Under the pieces are notes generated by a model that searched no databases, was not told the DNA's origin, and saw nothing but the letters and a program-made list of their open reading frames with translations. This document shows positions 33,343-44,901 of a DNA stretch of 64,000 nt, piece after piece (the stretch's first letter is position 1; each line of letters begins with the position of its first letter). The position numbers and the translations under genes are program-made. The stretch comes from Wolfiporia cocos (lineage: Eukaryota > Basidiomycota > Agaricomycetes > Polyporales > Phaeolaceae). The stretch covers positions 3,100,001 to 3,164,000 of the forward strand of contig JACCLO010000003.1 in NCBI GenBank assembly GCA_029448655.1. Reading direction: 5' to 3'.

Positions 33343-34234
33343 ATCTGGTCACATGATTTGAATGTTTTCCTAATAAAGCTGACAGTTGCAACATGTATCC
33401 CCATAGAACATGTGCATGAACAACGAGCTTTTGAGAAAATGTGTTCCGGAGAATTGACTCAAATGGTTAAAAGCTCTATATTACCTCACTATACTAAGAC
33501 AAGAAAATCACTCATTGATTTTCTACAGAAAAAACCATGTCAAACAGGCGTTACAGGGCCAGCAACGTTGATGCTATCAAACCATAATACTACACGCTGT
33601 CGAGATAACGCGCATTGGCGCACATTTGGCGCGCACTAACTCTCTCAGCCACAGGACATCTGGGAGATCCTGTTGGCATAGGATTGCCCCTCCCCATACC
33701 TAACCTAGGCAAGGTTTGGGTGGCTTATAACTATACAGTTATATGATCTGATACCATGGTAGAGCTTATCTAAGCTATTCTCATGGTCACGTGCTAATAA
33801 GCAATATTGTAGCCCCATAAGGGAACTATCATGTGATGCCTAAGCGCCCATGTGGCATGTGATAGCTAAGGTGTAAAATGCAAAATATAATCCCAGACAA
33901 GAGTCTTTTTTAAATATAAAGACCCAGTAAAATCTGTGACAAGGGACATGCCCCTAGAGTCGCATTGAGAAGTCTGAGGAGTACACCTCAGATGACCTAG
34001 GTATATATACATATAGCGCACTAGTCCTATCAAGGTCTGCCCTAAAGCAATGCAGCCTGTGCTCACGCACCTAAGATAACTAAGGTTCTGCTTACATGTA
34101 TGTCACATTACTAGCTGGTATCTAATCAGTGAAGGCTGCACATTGGCCTTATCTAAGGGGAAGGGTTTGGTACTGAGGGGCAGAGAAGTCGTTGGTTCAA
34201 TCCCTGGTACCCACCCATTACAGGACTGGTTACC
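33343..34234. other. Mixed repeat DNA with a tRNA T-arm-like motif
   Basis: A 116-residue plus frame (33289-33639) overlaps here; its segment VHEQRAFEKMCSGE to SLIDFLQK is faintly like hAT transposases, which is too weak to call. An LTR end (AAAATCTGTGACA) lies at 33941, next to another minus-strand LTR-like start with GAAGTCTGAGGAGTACACC. GGTTCAATCC near 34190 resembles a tRNA B box (GAGAAGTCGTTGGTTCAATC context) but no complete tRNA is present. Confidence 0.35.
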
Positions 34235-35343
34235 TGTCACAGATTATTTCTCCCTCTCCCTGTCTCAGGATCGAACTCACAAACTCATCGTGTATAGTCA
34301 TGTGATCTGTGCCAAGTAGTGTAGTGGTTATGCGTAGCCCCCCCTCTCTGGTCAGTACCTTCCTAGCTTATGTCATACTATACATGTGATCAGCTTATAT
34401 CAGCATATGCACAGACCACGCCTTTAGGGCTGGTCCGATCTCAGTAGCATACAGGCCTCTCATGTATATAAGCAGGCGACGTCTGAGGCTTACACCTCAG
34501 ACTGATAATATTCGACGGCTGGGCTAGTCCCTCTTAACTCCCTCTCTGTGTGCTAGTCTGGGGCCTCGACGTTATGAATCCTATACTACATCTTGGACGA
34601 TATCAACCCAGCGTTATACATTAGTGCATAGACATGTCACAAGACGACTCACAGGGTGAGGGAACCCTAAACTGTATCCTTGGTCTAGTCGACCAAGGAT
34701 AGAACTACAAGGGCATGCTACGTCGTTGTAGCAGAGGCCATCTTACTAGGGGGTAACCAGGTAAGCAGTAGTGGGCTATCGCACAGGAGTACTGGCAAGG
34801 GGCTCATTCAGCCCTAGATGATTAACACTAAAGCTGGGGACCTAGCGTCCACCAGCCTAAGTATATATACATGAGGGTCAAGGGTAACTACGCAGTAACT
34901 ACCTACCCTAAATATATGGTCAGTGCGCCCTACAGGCCTAAGGGGGACTGGGGCGCAGACTGGGGAAGGGCCTGGCATCAAGCCTGGCCTATAGCAACCA
35001 AAGCTGCTAAGCCATAAGGGCCTAGCAGGGTATACTAAATATCCAGGGCCCAGGTTCTGGGACCCTGTGAACTCATGAGCCCCTGGCACTGCTGTAGAGC
35101 CCGGGCGCTAGTCATTATAGATCAGGTGCCGCTACGCGGTCACCTGCCTATGCGTTATGATCACGTGTCTACCTATGACCGTGTATCTGAAGCCCTACAC
35201 GTCCGGTAAGGGGCGCGGGGGTGGTTACTAGCCTTAAGGGCTTTAAGGAGGTGCCTTAGGACCTGTATTCTAGGGGTTTAGCTAGGGAATGAAAGGTGTA
35301 CTTACGTAGTCACTTTCTTGTGACAAGACACAGTTTTGTGTCA
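34235..35343 (+). repeat. Solo LTR (~410 bp net), perfect TSD TTACC, with a nested LTR
   Basis: Runs TGTCACAGATTATTTC...CACAGTTTTGTGTCA, flanked by TTACC (34230-34234 and 35344-35348). A CATGTATATAAGCAGG box is near 34462. The stretch GTAGTGTAGTGGTTATGCG near 34318 resembles a tRNA A-box region. Confidence 0.85.
34635..35325 (-). repeat. Nested solo LTR (~690 bp), perfect TSD AGACA
   Basis: Plus-strand TGTCACAAGACGACTC...CTTTCTTGTGACA, 691 bp, flanked by AGACA (34630-34634 and 35326-35330). A minus-strand TATATAC box is near 34861-34871. Confidence 0.85.
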
Positions 35344-35537
35344 TTACCTGAAGAGTGGCGCCTAGGTGTGTATATCACCTGTCACACACTGGTGACCTAA
35401 GTTTATGACAATTGCACCTAAGTTTGTCACTAGTCTGGGGACAACAAGCTTGCAACATAGGTCTTATGACCTTTCCCTTGGCAACTCCCTGATCAGGACT
35501 CACATTTAGGGCTTTGAGGTTCACCAGCAGGGCTGGT

Positions 35538-35910
35538 TGTCACAGTACGTTGTACTGTGTCAGTAGGTTAGATAATATATGCATACCTTAGCAACGGTCA
35601 CTAGTAGTACAGTGCAGCAGTTTGTTATCACAATTACATATGCCATTACAGGCCGCACAGGCTCTCTACATTAGGGTAGACAAATAGGTAGTGGTGCGAT
35701 GGCATGTATATACATCGCATTGACTGAGGTTGACACCTCAGTCCTAATATTCATGCATGCCTCTAAGCTTTCACCTATGACTGCTGGTCTGGGGGTCTAG
35801 GACTTAGTATATAGACTTTATTGTCTATTCCTCATGGAAGAACCTTCTATGAAGGCCTAGGACTAAGGTTCTGGCCAGCAGGTATGCCATGGCACATTAT
35901 GTGTCACACA
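35538..35910 (+). repeat. Solo LTR (~370 bp), TSD CTGGT
   Basis: Starts TGTCACAGTACG and ends GTGTCACACA. GCTGGT precedes (35532-35537) and follows (35911-35916). CATGTATATACATCGC is near 35704. This is the rightmost LTR of the repeat block. Confidence 0.65.
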
Positions 35911-36145
35911 GCTGGTGTGATACTGCTCCTGTGTGGCATGTATACCGTGACATTTCTCCTTCTATGAGCATATTGCCTTTGAAATCGGGAGCCTTGTGTA
36001 TATTACATCCGCTTTACGATCGAACTACTTATCCGTTCGAACGTAGCGGGCTTTGCCGGAACCGGCGCTACCCTTATTCTTAGGTAAGCGGACCCGCCAT
36101 AACCCGATTTGCTTATTGCTTATCCTGACTTGACCTCTGACGACC
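35911..36145. other. Boundary between repeat block and gene-dense region
   Basis: No LTR ends are seen to the right of here. An imperfect palindrome GTAGCG...CGCTAC (36043-36071) with a GGCTTTGCCGGAACCGG centre lies about 80 bp upstream of the next gene's ATG and may be part of its promoter or 5' UTR. Confidence 0.4.
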
Positions 36146-37575
36146 ATGGACTCCTCGTCGACTTCCGCTGCTGCTTTGAAGTCAGAAATCGCTCGTTTGG
36201 CAGGTCCGATATACTGAATCTTCCTGCTGGGTGGACTCTCTGATGTCATTGTCAGGTGTCATCAATCAACATAAGTCTAATGCACCAGTCCAACCGCTTC
36301 AAAACCGCTCCAGGCATAGCGTGTATATCAATCCAAACTATCAGCCTCGCAGCCGAGCTCCTCGCATCGCTTCTGGCTCACAATTGAAGGCACCTACGAC
36401 AAACATAGGTGTTCCTCACAAGCGTGAGGTTATCATCGGAGGTGTTACCTTCGAGTCGTCAGGGCGATCCCTGGTTCGCAAAGACGGTAAGTTGCATCAA
36501 CCTCGTTGGTTCTGTTTTGAGACAGTGACCAACAGCCTCATCAGCCAGCGGTACCCCGCACGCGCCCGCTACCCAACCTTCCTTCACCAGGAATCAAACA
36601 GGATCCGCTCGTACATTCAAAGGCAGGGTGTCGCGCAGAGGCCGTGGACAAAGTCGTAACATGACGCTTACCACCTCCAATAGGCCATACCAGTAAGCTT
36701 GCTCTCCCCGGCATGTTTGGCAGCTCTCACACGACATTAGTTCTCGTCGCTTGTCGACAAAGCGGAAGTATTCAGGCAGACCCTGTCCTAGATTCACCAC
36801 TACAGGTGCGTGCTTTGCTCGTCATCTAGGCTTACATAACCCACCATGTCCATGTCGGTGCGGACAATCTTCAGGCGCCTGCAATCGCGGCCTAACGTGC
36901 ATGTATCAACACGACCCCGCCAAGATTGCAGTATGTTGGAACTTCTTGCAGGGAAACTGCCCGAACACTGCTGAAACGTGCCCGCTCTCCCATGATCCGA
37001 CACCCGAACGCACACCGCTTTGTGTGCACTTCGCCAACAATGGTCGCTGCACTCGGTCGAACTGTCCATTCCCACATGTGCGAGTCGGCCAGCGCCAAGG
37101 AATATGCCGCGACTTCGCTGTACTCGGATACTGCGAGAGAGGCCTCGATTGCGACAAGCAGCACGTCCGCGAGTGCCCTGACTTCGCCGAGAAGGGGGCC
37201 TGCACTACGAAAGGGTGTCGATTACCTCATGTCATCCGTGCCCAAAGGAGTCGCAAGATTCTTGCGACACCGCACGGTGCTTCAACGAACCCGACACGCC
37301 AGGAGTATACTGCATTACCCAATACTCCGCTTCACGCCTCTGCTTCTGTTTCCTCTGACTTTCTTGGTGCCGATGCTCACGAGCGCACACCGCAGACTGT
37401 GCCTGCCGAAGAGGCGCAGCTTGGGGATGAGTTTATCTCGCTAACCTTCCACGAGAGCGATAGCGATGAAGCCGACAGTGATGATGCTGATGAAGCCGAT
37501 GAAGCCGACGATGATGAGACGGAAGCTGACAACCGTAGTTGTCATGCTCAGAGCACGTACGACGAGGACTTGTAA
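36146..37575 (+). CDS. CCCH zinc-finger protein, ZC3H3 type
   Basis: Five exons: 36146-36203, 36256-36486, 36536-36692, 36741-36805, 36875-37575. They join in frame to 1212 bases, 403 residues. The N-terminus is hydrophilic (SEIARLAG, INQHKS, VYINPNYQPRSR), followed by GGVTFESSGRSLVRKD and a basic RGRGQSRNMTL stretch. Five consecutive CCCH fingers follow, from CPRFTTTGACNRGLTCMYQH through CWNFLQGNCPNTAETCPLSH, CVHFANNGRCTRSNCPFPH and CRDFAVLGYCERGLDCDKQH to CPDFAEKGACTTKGCRLPH. The C-terminus is strongly acidic (Asp/Glu repeats, 37450-37540). In animals ZC3H3 binds nuclear poly(A) RNA and helps polyadenylation and mRNA export; a similar nuclear RNA role is inferred. The gene looks intact even though it is the first one beside the repeat block. 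Confidence 0.88.
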
Positions 37576-37795
37576 TGCACGTTCCTGTGATATTATGCAT
37601 GTAGCATATTGTACATACGTCTCCCATTGGAATATACCGCTCTTGTGCAAGCATATTTTGCTTCGGTTACGAGGACTGATGCTGGCGAATCATAAACTCA
37701 TTACATGCGGATCACACAGTGGCTCCTGGTGCAAGAACATAACAGAGCGTACGGATGAAGTAAACATACAGGGCATAGCGAAGTAATAGATGAGT

Positions 37796-38341
37796 CTATG
37801 CCTCAGTCAGTTCGCGCAACCGTCGGACAGTGCTGAAAACGACGTTAAGAACTTGCGCAGATGGGCTCAACGCTGAACTCACCTGCGGACGGTAGCAGCT
37901 GCTGTCGTGGAGACCGTCCATGCACCCCCCGCAATGACCTTCTTGCATGACCTGCACTTCCAGATGCCGACGGCTTGGCGCTTGACCGAGTCCTGGAACG
38001 AATCATGACACAATGAACCAACCAGATTGAACTACGCGCGTTACCTTGCCACAGAATGTGCAAGTATACCGTGCGTGCTGGGTTATTTCCATCTGGCCAA
38101 CTTGTGAGCTAAGGACGCGCATGTCAAAGCAAGCAATTCACCTTTTTGACCTGCTTACGCAGAGAGGCACCGTAACGCTAGACACAACCGAGTTCAATGC
38201 ATTGCGAGGACTTGCACTTCACCACCATGCGAGCAGACTTACAGTACCGTACTTTCCGGTCACGCCGACTTTTCGGGTTCGTTTCGTCTAACATAACGCT
38301 GTCAGCGGCATGCAGTCGCATTACGACGGACAACGCACCAT
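37796..38341 (-). CDS. RPL43: 60S ribosomal protein eL43 (L43/L37a)
   Basis: Six exons on the minus strand: 38339-38341 (just ATG), 38243-38287, 38142-38177, 38045-38092, 37883-37992, 37796-37832. The total is 279 bases, 92 residues, the usual length of this family. The product reads [43 protein letters not shown], then [11 protein letters not shown] and [14 protein letters not shown], ending RRLRELTEA. The four zinc-binding cysteines are in CTFC and CRSC. It is a structural zinc-ribbon protein of the large ribosomal subunit. All introns have GT-AG ends and are about 50-65 bp, so five introns split a 92-residue protein; the first comes directly after the start codon, common in fungal ribosomal protein genes. 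Confidence 0.95.
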
Positions 38342-39844
38342 TGTCTTGAGGATGTGTCGGGGGTTACGGCGTACTGGCCCTGCAGCTCTGGGCGCTCGAA
38401 CGATCGGTGACCGATTTGGGATGAACTGTACAGTTCGATCAGCCACTGTTGTGTTACGTAATAATATCATTTCTTGCGCGTGCCGCGTCCTGCCGGGCCT
38501 CTTGGTGGTTCCACGTGGGCATCACATGGATCGGGCGCCACTCGAGTCGCGCCCGGCGCACGACCTGCCTCTCCCGTCGCATCCGCCCCGTCGCGCCCCT
38601 CCCGCTGCCTTCGAATCCGCCCCCGGATTGGTTCTATCCGCGCCGTACTCGCTGCCGTCGCCGTCTCTGTCGTCAGCCCGCTCGTCCTCCTGGTCCCGGA
38701 ACGTGCGAGGACGCATGCTGAGGATGTAGCACTGCACGGGACGCGTACGTCGCGCAACGGGCTGCACGCGTTGTGAACCATGCGGACGGACGTGACGACG
38801 ATGCTGCAGTGTGGTCAGCAGCGCCGCACCACATGCACCTCGGGCAGGGCCCCATGCAGGGCGCGCTCGGCCTGCCAGCTGTAGCAGCACTCCCATGCGG
38901 CATCGACGCAGCCGGCGGCGCCGATGTTATGCCTGCAGCGGTCTGCGCGCCTCTGGCAGGTGCACGTACCCGGGCTCGATGTACAGCCTCCGATGCAGCA
39001 GAACGGCTTCAGCTCGCCCATGGCGCTCGGGCACCAGCCGCATCAAGCGTCCCCTCAGAGCGGCGGGGCACACTCGCAGAGCCATACGCCCACGGGCCAT
39101 CGTCCAACATGCCTCCGAAACGACGTGCTCCCTCTGAGTGCGGCGTGCCCCCAACAGCGCGTGGACAGTGCGTTACTGATGAACTTCCGGAACCAACGCT
39201 TCCCACTCGGTGGCGGCATCGGCGGCGGGGGGATGAACGGCAGCACGCACGAGTTTCCGCTACAGACATTGACCCGGCTCGCTAATGACAACGCCCGCAC
39301 AGCCTTCCGCATCGCAAGGCCCGCCGGACGGAAACCCCGTTCGGCCAGTGCCCGCAGAATTCACGCCGTACTGTCAACATCGCCCATCGCCCCGCTTGGA
39401 CCACCTCGTGCACTGCCCACAGTCGCGGCAGGATGCTCCCCGCCAGCCCCCCACAGGTGGCAGCAGCAGCCTCGGCCGCCGACGTCGCGCACACCGCAAC
39501 CGCCGAAGGCACCTCAACAGCAGCAGCCACAACGACAACGACCACAGGCTCCCATGATCCCAGGGTGCTTGGTCCACAGATTCTCACGCCACCTTAGAGC
39601 GAAGCGGTGGGCTCGTCTGCGGGCGCGTCTGCAAGCGGTGCGGGCAATCAGTGGTTCGCGCATGCAAAACCCTCAGCAGGCCAGCTCAGGACGATGCAGC
39701 GCGGTATGTCGCAAGCGCAGTACGCGGATCCAGGGCGGACGGGAACGTATAGTATGTCTTGTTTGTGTTTTCTGTTGCTATCGCTCGCATCCATCGGTCA
39801 TTTACTTATACGCATTGCATGATATCCACGTATCCGTATTATAG
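38342..39844 (+). CDS. Probable low-complexity protein gene, model uncertain
   Basis: A GC-rich region with overlapping long frames on both strands, so the true model is unclear. On the plus strand the most protein-like parts are GLDVQPPMQQNGFSSPMALG, with a following Gln/His/Ser-rich stretch (38960-39100); MNFRNQRFPLGGGIGGGGMN, LQTLTRLANDNARTAFRIA (39178-39320); a Thr/Ala- or Pro/Gln-rich stretch (39420-39560); and GNQWFAHAKPSAGQL, TMQRGMSQAQYADPGRTGT (39640-39750). They lie in different frames, requiring introns, for example a CTTAG acceptor at about 39598. No known domain was recognised. The minus strand also has a Cys-rich frame at 39021-38815 that I could not assign. Confidence 0.35.
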
Positions 39845-40202
39845 AGCATCATCTATTTAGAAGCATCCTCATCAGTAAATGCCACTGTATTGCACATTGT
39901 GTGGACAGGTATGAATGCAGGAAGTGAATGTTTCCGCCCACAGGTGGGGTACAGAATGATTGTGGCGAGAGTGGCTGACAAATAAGGCCAGTGTGCATAC
40001 GCTATTGCTCAGCATCTAAATCATGGGCTACTATTCCACCTGACACTCAGCTGTGCAATAGCAAGTTTATCCAAACATCATGGACCGTTTCGTACATTTC
40101 CCCCCCAAAACCCTATCGCTGTATACTCTATCTTCCGTTATGTAATAGCACCTATATCACTCTTGCGGATGTATTCGTCTCATTCCCGTCTTCTATGCCA
40201 CC
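39845..40202. other. Intergenic region upstream of the permease gene
   Basis: AT-rich, with no conserved frame. It probably holds the 3' end of the preceding gene and the promoter of the NCS1 permease. Confidence 0.4.
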
Positions 40203-43200
40203 ATGTTTCAGCTTCAAACTGCGGGGACCAAGATGCAGAAGCTGCTGGAAGTACCGGTTGACTCTGGCGCGAAGTATCGTAATGATGTACGTTGTCTGCA
40301 CAATCTTCAGCATGGGACGTAAGCTATAGAGTGCATATAGCGGTGGACGAACAGAGACCTGATTCCCATGCCAGCTGAGAGGCGCACCTATGCGATCTGG
40401 TCATACTTTATTTATTGGTGCATTAGCGGTTTATGCATTTCCGCGTATACTACCGGCAGTACGCTGCTGGCATATGGCTTGACTGCCCAACAGGCCATTG
40501 GGGCGTTGTTTATCGGGTCGCTGTGTACTGGCATTCTCTCCGTATCCTGCGGCTGGATGGGCGAAAGGTAGTGTGGGACCCACTGCTTGCGGTGATTGTT
40601 ATCCTACTGTGCATGTTTTATACAGACATCACATCGGGTTCACTGTCGCATCGCGATTTAGCTGGGGCTTAAGGTGACATATTACTCGATATTGGCAATA
40701 TTGCAATATCTTATCATAGTCCAAAGAGGATCTTACTTCCCAATACTTATACGCTCCTTCACGTAAGTCCCTCTTCGTCGTTTAGGTGAAGAGGAACATA
40801 ACATTGTCTGTAGCACTATATTGTGAGCAGAGATTGACATGACCCGGCATGATGACCCACGCGATCTACAGCTGGGATGGTTTGCAAGCCTACTGGGGGG
40901 GTCAAGGTATCTGTCATCTTTGATGCGATGCGCAAAGCATGCGCTGACATCGTCCACCGGCATCCAGCGATGACGGTGATCGTCTGCTGTTTGAGACTTA
41001 GATTTATCGTTCAAGCTAAGATCACGGCTGCATAGGTGACCATAGGTGCCGTCGTTCCTGGTAAGCTACATGCGTGGATTGTATCATTCATTCTGATTCC
41101 CGAACCTTTACAAGGTTTTGCACACATGTAGGCTCCTCCTTCACCGCATGATAATTGTTGTCATTAAACGTCTTGCAATAGGACACAAACGCTAGCTGGT
41201 GGGGTTCTCAAGACAAAAGACTTCATCGGCATGATGTACAACCTCAACAACTTCTGATATCTGGTTGCTGACTGTACATCTTAGTATATATTATCTATTC
41301 TTCGTCTCGATCATGCGGATTCCCCCGGAGAATCTCCAGAAGCCGTTCATTGTCTCCTCTATCCTGTTCGGTGGCACGTAAGTTACTCCTCTCCTACAAG
41401 CTAGTGGATGATGTCAAGACTATTATAACATAGTCTGATCGGCTTGCTGGCCTGGGCGGTTTCATCGACGGACAGTGCAGGTCCGCTGTTCAGGCAGGCA
41501 GGTGACCCTGCAAATGGCAGTATTGGATGGTATGTGCAAGACGGCTGTATTGATCTAACTCTTCTGATGATCACGTAGGGCAATGATGTTCGGGATTACT
41601 GCCATTCTTGGGTCCTGGTGCGTCTTCATCCCATATCTCTTCGCCTCATTGGTCTACAATGTGTGTAAGGGGTGGCGGTACCTTGGGTCAGAGCGACTGG
41701 ACCCGCTATGCGAAACGACCATGTAAGCCTGTTCGTTATCACTCGCATGCAAACTGATCATCGCACCTAGTTGCTCCAACTCTATCACAGCTCTTTGCCG
41801 CGTAAGGGTGTCAATGTCTATTTTGATGCTAGCGAACTCAAGGATCAGCAGACCATTCTGCATAATTGTGTGTGCTACTATAGGGATCATCGTTACGTCT
41901 TGTGCTGAACAGGTCGTCGGTGAACTGGTCTGGGAGCCATTCGAGTTGTTGGGGAAGCTTCAAAATTACTAGTGAGCCCTTTCGCCATCATGTATATTCA
42001 GACTTGATCGTGTTTATCCAGCAATGATTCTCCGCGAGGTACGTTGAAGTGTTGCTTGTGTTGATGGCGGGAATTCATTTTCTGCCTCACAGCTCGAGCT
42101 GCAGTGTGAAATATGCCAATTTACTGCCCCAAGAAAGGTGTTGAGGGCTATACAGGTTTTTTGCCGGCCTCGGTTGCGTCTGCGCACAGCTCGGCATTAG
42201 TATTGTATTGAATTCGGTCAGTGCTGGCATGGATCTGGCGTACGTACCAAGCTTTCCTCAGTGTATTGTCCCCCCTGACCTCAGTTCTAGTGGGCTTGTT
42301 CCGTATGACAATCCATACAAATACTTACCACTAACCATTACTTATCATATCACAGTCGCTACTTGAACATCCGTCGCGGCGCATACCTGCTCGCATGTCT
42401 CGGGATAGCATCCAATCCTTGGCAGTATCTGTCAAATGCTTCAACGTTTCTGACAGTTCTTTCTGGTTTTGGAGTCTTCTGTATGTGGTTTATCTGCATT
42501 CTCATCATTACAGCAACCGTTCATTTACATTGAGCACCAATTGCAGTGGCTCCTTTTACAGGTGTCATGCTCGCGGACTATCTGGTTGTACGTCGCTGTG
42601 TGCTTAAACTGGAGGATTGCTACATTGGTGGCAGCCGCTCCATATACTGGTGCGTTTCTGGCCAGCATTCTGCTCTGTAATCTGTATACTTGAACAGTAT
42701 CCCCACTGCTTGTCTCTCTCATTATTTTGTTGCTGACAACCATCGACTACCGACAGGTACTACCACGGTTTTCACTGGCGCGCGGCGGTTGCGTGGGTGT
42801 TGGGTGTGTTCCCAACGATGCCTGGGTTCATTATGACCGTGCGCAGCCCATTTGCGTACAACTCGTGGGTGCGGACGTTCCACATAGCATTCTTCGTTGG
42901 TGAGTCCTCTGTTCGTTAGATTGCACGTTGGCGTGTTAGAGCCCTCGCATCATATGAAACTCCTCGATCCCGCATCTTCATGAGATGCTGCATGACGATT
43001 TGCTCGAAGCACATTTGGCATTTATTCCCTGTCTCTAACCCTGGGGCCAAAAATACTTATTTCTATCACTGACACCCGGGTGATCTCGATGATTGTTGTG
43101 CTGTGTGCTAATATCCTCACTTCCACTTCTTACTCTATCATACCGACACTCATCATCCAAAATACAACATTAATCAACAGCACTACTGACACCTCTACAT

Positions 43201-43402
43201 AGGTCTCGTGGATTCCTTTGTCGCGTTCTGGCTCATCTGCAAGATCTCGCCCCCGCCCGGCATTGGAATAGGATTAAGCTATCACGACGAGAGCATGTGG
43301 TGCAATACAGCTGAGGATAGCAGGGGACAGGACTCTGAGCAGGCACATGAGGGCGAGAAGAAGCCGCAGCACGGGGTCACTGTGTCTGCCATGACTGCGT
43401 GA
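40203..43402 (+). CDS. NCS1-family permease (uracil/allantoin/thiamine type)
   Basis: A multi-exon gene whose pieces follow the NCS1 fold in order: DLIPMPAERRTYAIWSYFIY, AYTTGSTLLAYGLTAQQAIG, HHIGFTVASRFSWGLR, RGSYFPILIRSFT, WDGLQAYWGGQ, IPPENLQKPFIVSSI, AMMFGITAILGSW, TLGQSDWTRYAKRP, ELVWEPFELL, FFAGLGCVCAQLGISIVLNS, NIRRGAYLLACLGIASNPWQ, APFTGVMLADYLVVRR, GGSRSIYWYYHGFHWRAAVA, and a C-terminal tail after SPPPGIGIG ending at 43402. About twelve membrane helices are expected at the plasma membrane, importing a nucleobase, allantoin or vitamin with protons; the substrate cannot be told from sequence. The start at 40203 (MFQLQTAGTKMQKLLEVPVD) is likely but the first splice junction is ambiguous. 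One intron (about 40674-40724) would end in AAAG rather than the usual pyrimidine-AG. All other parts look intact. Confidence 0.88.
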
Positions 43403-43547
43403 TACATTTTATTGTCTTGCCGATCAGCTCGTGTGTCACTCCGTTGAAGACATCTTAATTGCTGTGGGTTCGCGGAACTGACGCGTTCTCTGAATCACGT
43501 GGGCGCGTCTCAAATGCGCCTGAACTCTCTCTTCGACATCAACACCC
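43403..43547. promoter_or_regulatory. Short intergenic region between NCS1 permease and COQ3
   Basis: Only 145 bp separate the permease stop and the COQ3 ATG, both on the plus strand, so the COQ3 promoter must be compact or overlap the permease 3' end. No TATA box was seen. Confidence 0.4.
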
Positions 43548-44901
43548 ATGAGGCGCTTTCCTACTTTTCGACAGCGCGTTGCCCTTCCTTGGTGCCGAAC
43601 TCTCGCTCCTGACGTGCCTCCGCTTGCCCCTACGACCCGCTTAAGCTTCAGCGGCCGACCCTATTCTACCGCCCTACACAATGAGCATAGAGCCACCTTG
43701 TCAACTAATGCATCTTCGGTGAACCCGGAAGAGGTGGCGCTCTTTTCGCGCCTTTCTTCTCAGTGGTGGGACGAACGCGGCGAGTTCCGCATGTTACATG
43801 CGATGAATCCGGCACGCATGCAATTCATGACACAAAAGCTTGTGTGTTCGCCTCTCGGTGCTACTCCATTCTCTCACCTTCCTGCACTCCGACTTCTCTA
43901 TTGAGTGTTGGTATGCTAACAATTGTATCCCATGACAGATGGAAATGCGGAGAGAGGAAGACCCTACAGCCGACGTAGATGAGACAACTGTGCTACGCGG
44001 CTTGGACGTTTTGGACGTCGGGTGTGGCGGAGGTCTTCTTTGTGAGGTATGTAACATCCGTCAAGCATCTCGTTCCTGCCCTCTGCATTGCTTCTGGGCA
44101 TCCGTCCTATGCACATATCTCCCCATGTGCTTTAGTCCCTTTGTTGCCTCGCTAGGCGTATACACTAAACCTGCGTGAGCAGACACTCACACGCCTTGGC
44201 GCACTCACGCTCGGTATCGATGCTTCAGCAGAGAACATCGGGATCGCGTCCATGCACGCATCCGCCGACCCCGCGCTCAACTTCACCCACTCCTCTCCAC
44301 TTGACTCAGATGGCTCTGTGCCATCAAGAGCTTATTCGCCAAGAGGTGGCCTCACTTACATGCACACAGCGGTGGAGAACCTGCTCTCTGGACAACACAT
44401 GAAGCAATTCGACGTAGTATGTTCAATGGAAGTGCTCGAGCACGTTGATAACCCAGGCACATTCCTCCGCAATTGTGCCGCGCTCGTTAAGGTATCCCAT
44501 GTCGACCTCGCCCTCGATCTTGGCTGACGACGGAATAGCCTGGCGGACATCTGTTCCTGTCGACGATTGCCCGCACTCCACTTGCGTATGCGCTGACGAT
44601 CCTCGCGGCGGAGGATGTCCTACGCCTCGTCACGCCCGGCACGCACACGTATTCAAAGTTCGTCAACCCCAGCGAGCTGCTCGATTTCTTCGCCTCCGCA
44701 TCGTCACTTGGGTCGGACCGACCATGGATCTCGCGCCTGTTCGATGGCGTGCCCGCGCGGACCGAGGCTGAGACGAGAGGAATAGTGTTCGTTCCTTGGC
44801 GCGGGGAATGGGCCCTTGTCCCGCGCAGTGCGCCTGGGGCGAAGCTTTGGTCAGAGGGATGTAACTACCTCTTCTGGGTGCGACGGCCTCTTCTCTCGTA
44901 A
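43548..44901 (+). CDS. COQ3: Ubiquinone biosynthesis O-methyltransferase, mitochondrial
   Basis: Four exons: 43548-43841, 43939-44046, 44183-44491, 44539-44901. They total 1074 bases, 357 residues. The N-terminus is Arg-rich and hydrophobic (MRRFPTFRQRVALPWCR), a mitochondrial targeting signal. The core has SSVNPEEVALFSRLSSQWWD, the SAM-binding motif I LDVLDVGCGGGLLCE, then LGIDASAENIGIAS, CSMEVLEHVDNP and GGHLFLSTIARTPLAYAL, all typical of COQ3/UbiG. The enzyme methylates both catechol hydroxyls formed during ubiquinone synthesis, in the CoQ synthome on the inner mitochondrial membrane. Exon 2 codes motif I. The start choice is supported by the targeting signal and the single open exon. Confidence 0.93.

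Noticed and set aside
33289..33639. Plus-strand frame resembling hAT transposase
   Set aside because: Only a short stretch (AFEKM..., SLIDFLQK) is suggestive; no BED finger, catalytic region or dimerisation domain is visible.
36800..37205. Long minus-strand frames opposite the CCCH protein
   Set aside because: They are shadows of the zinc-finger exons, with Cys/His codons read in reverse.
38815..39021. Cys-rich minus-strand frame, considered as a copper-fist or zinc-finger domain
   Set aside because: The cysteine spacing fits no family I know, and the N-terminal copper-fist signature is missing; an equally good frame runs on the plus strand.
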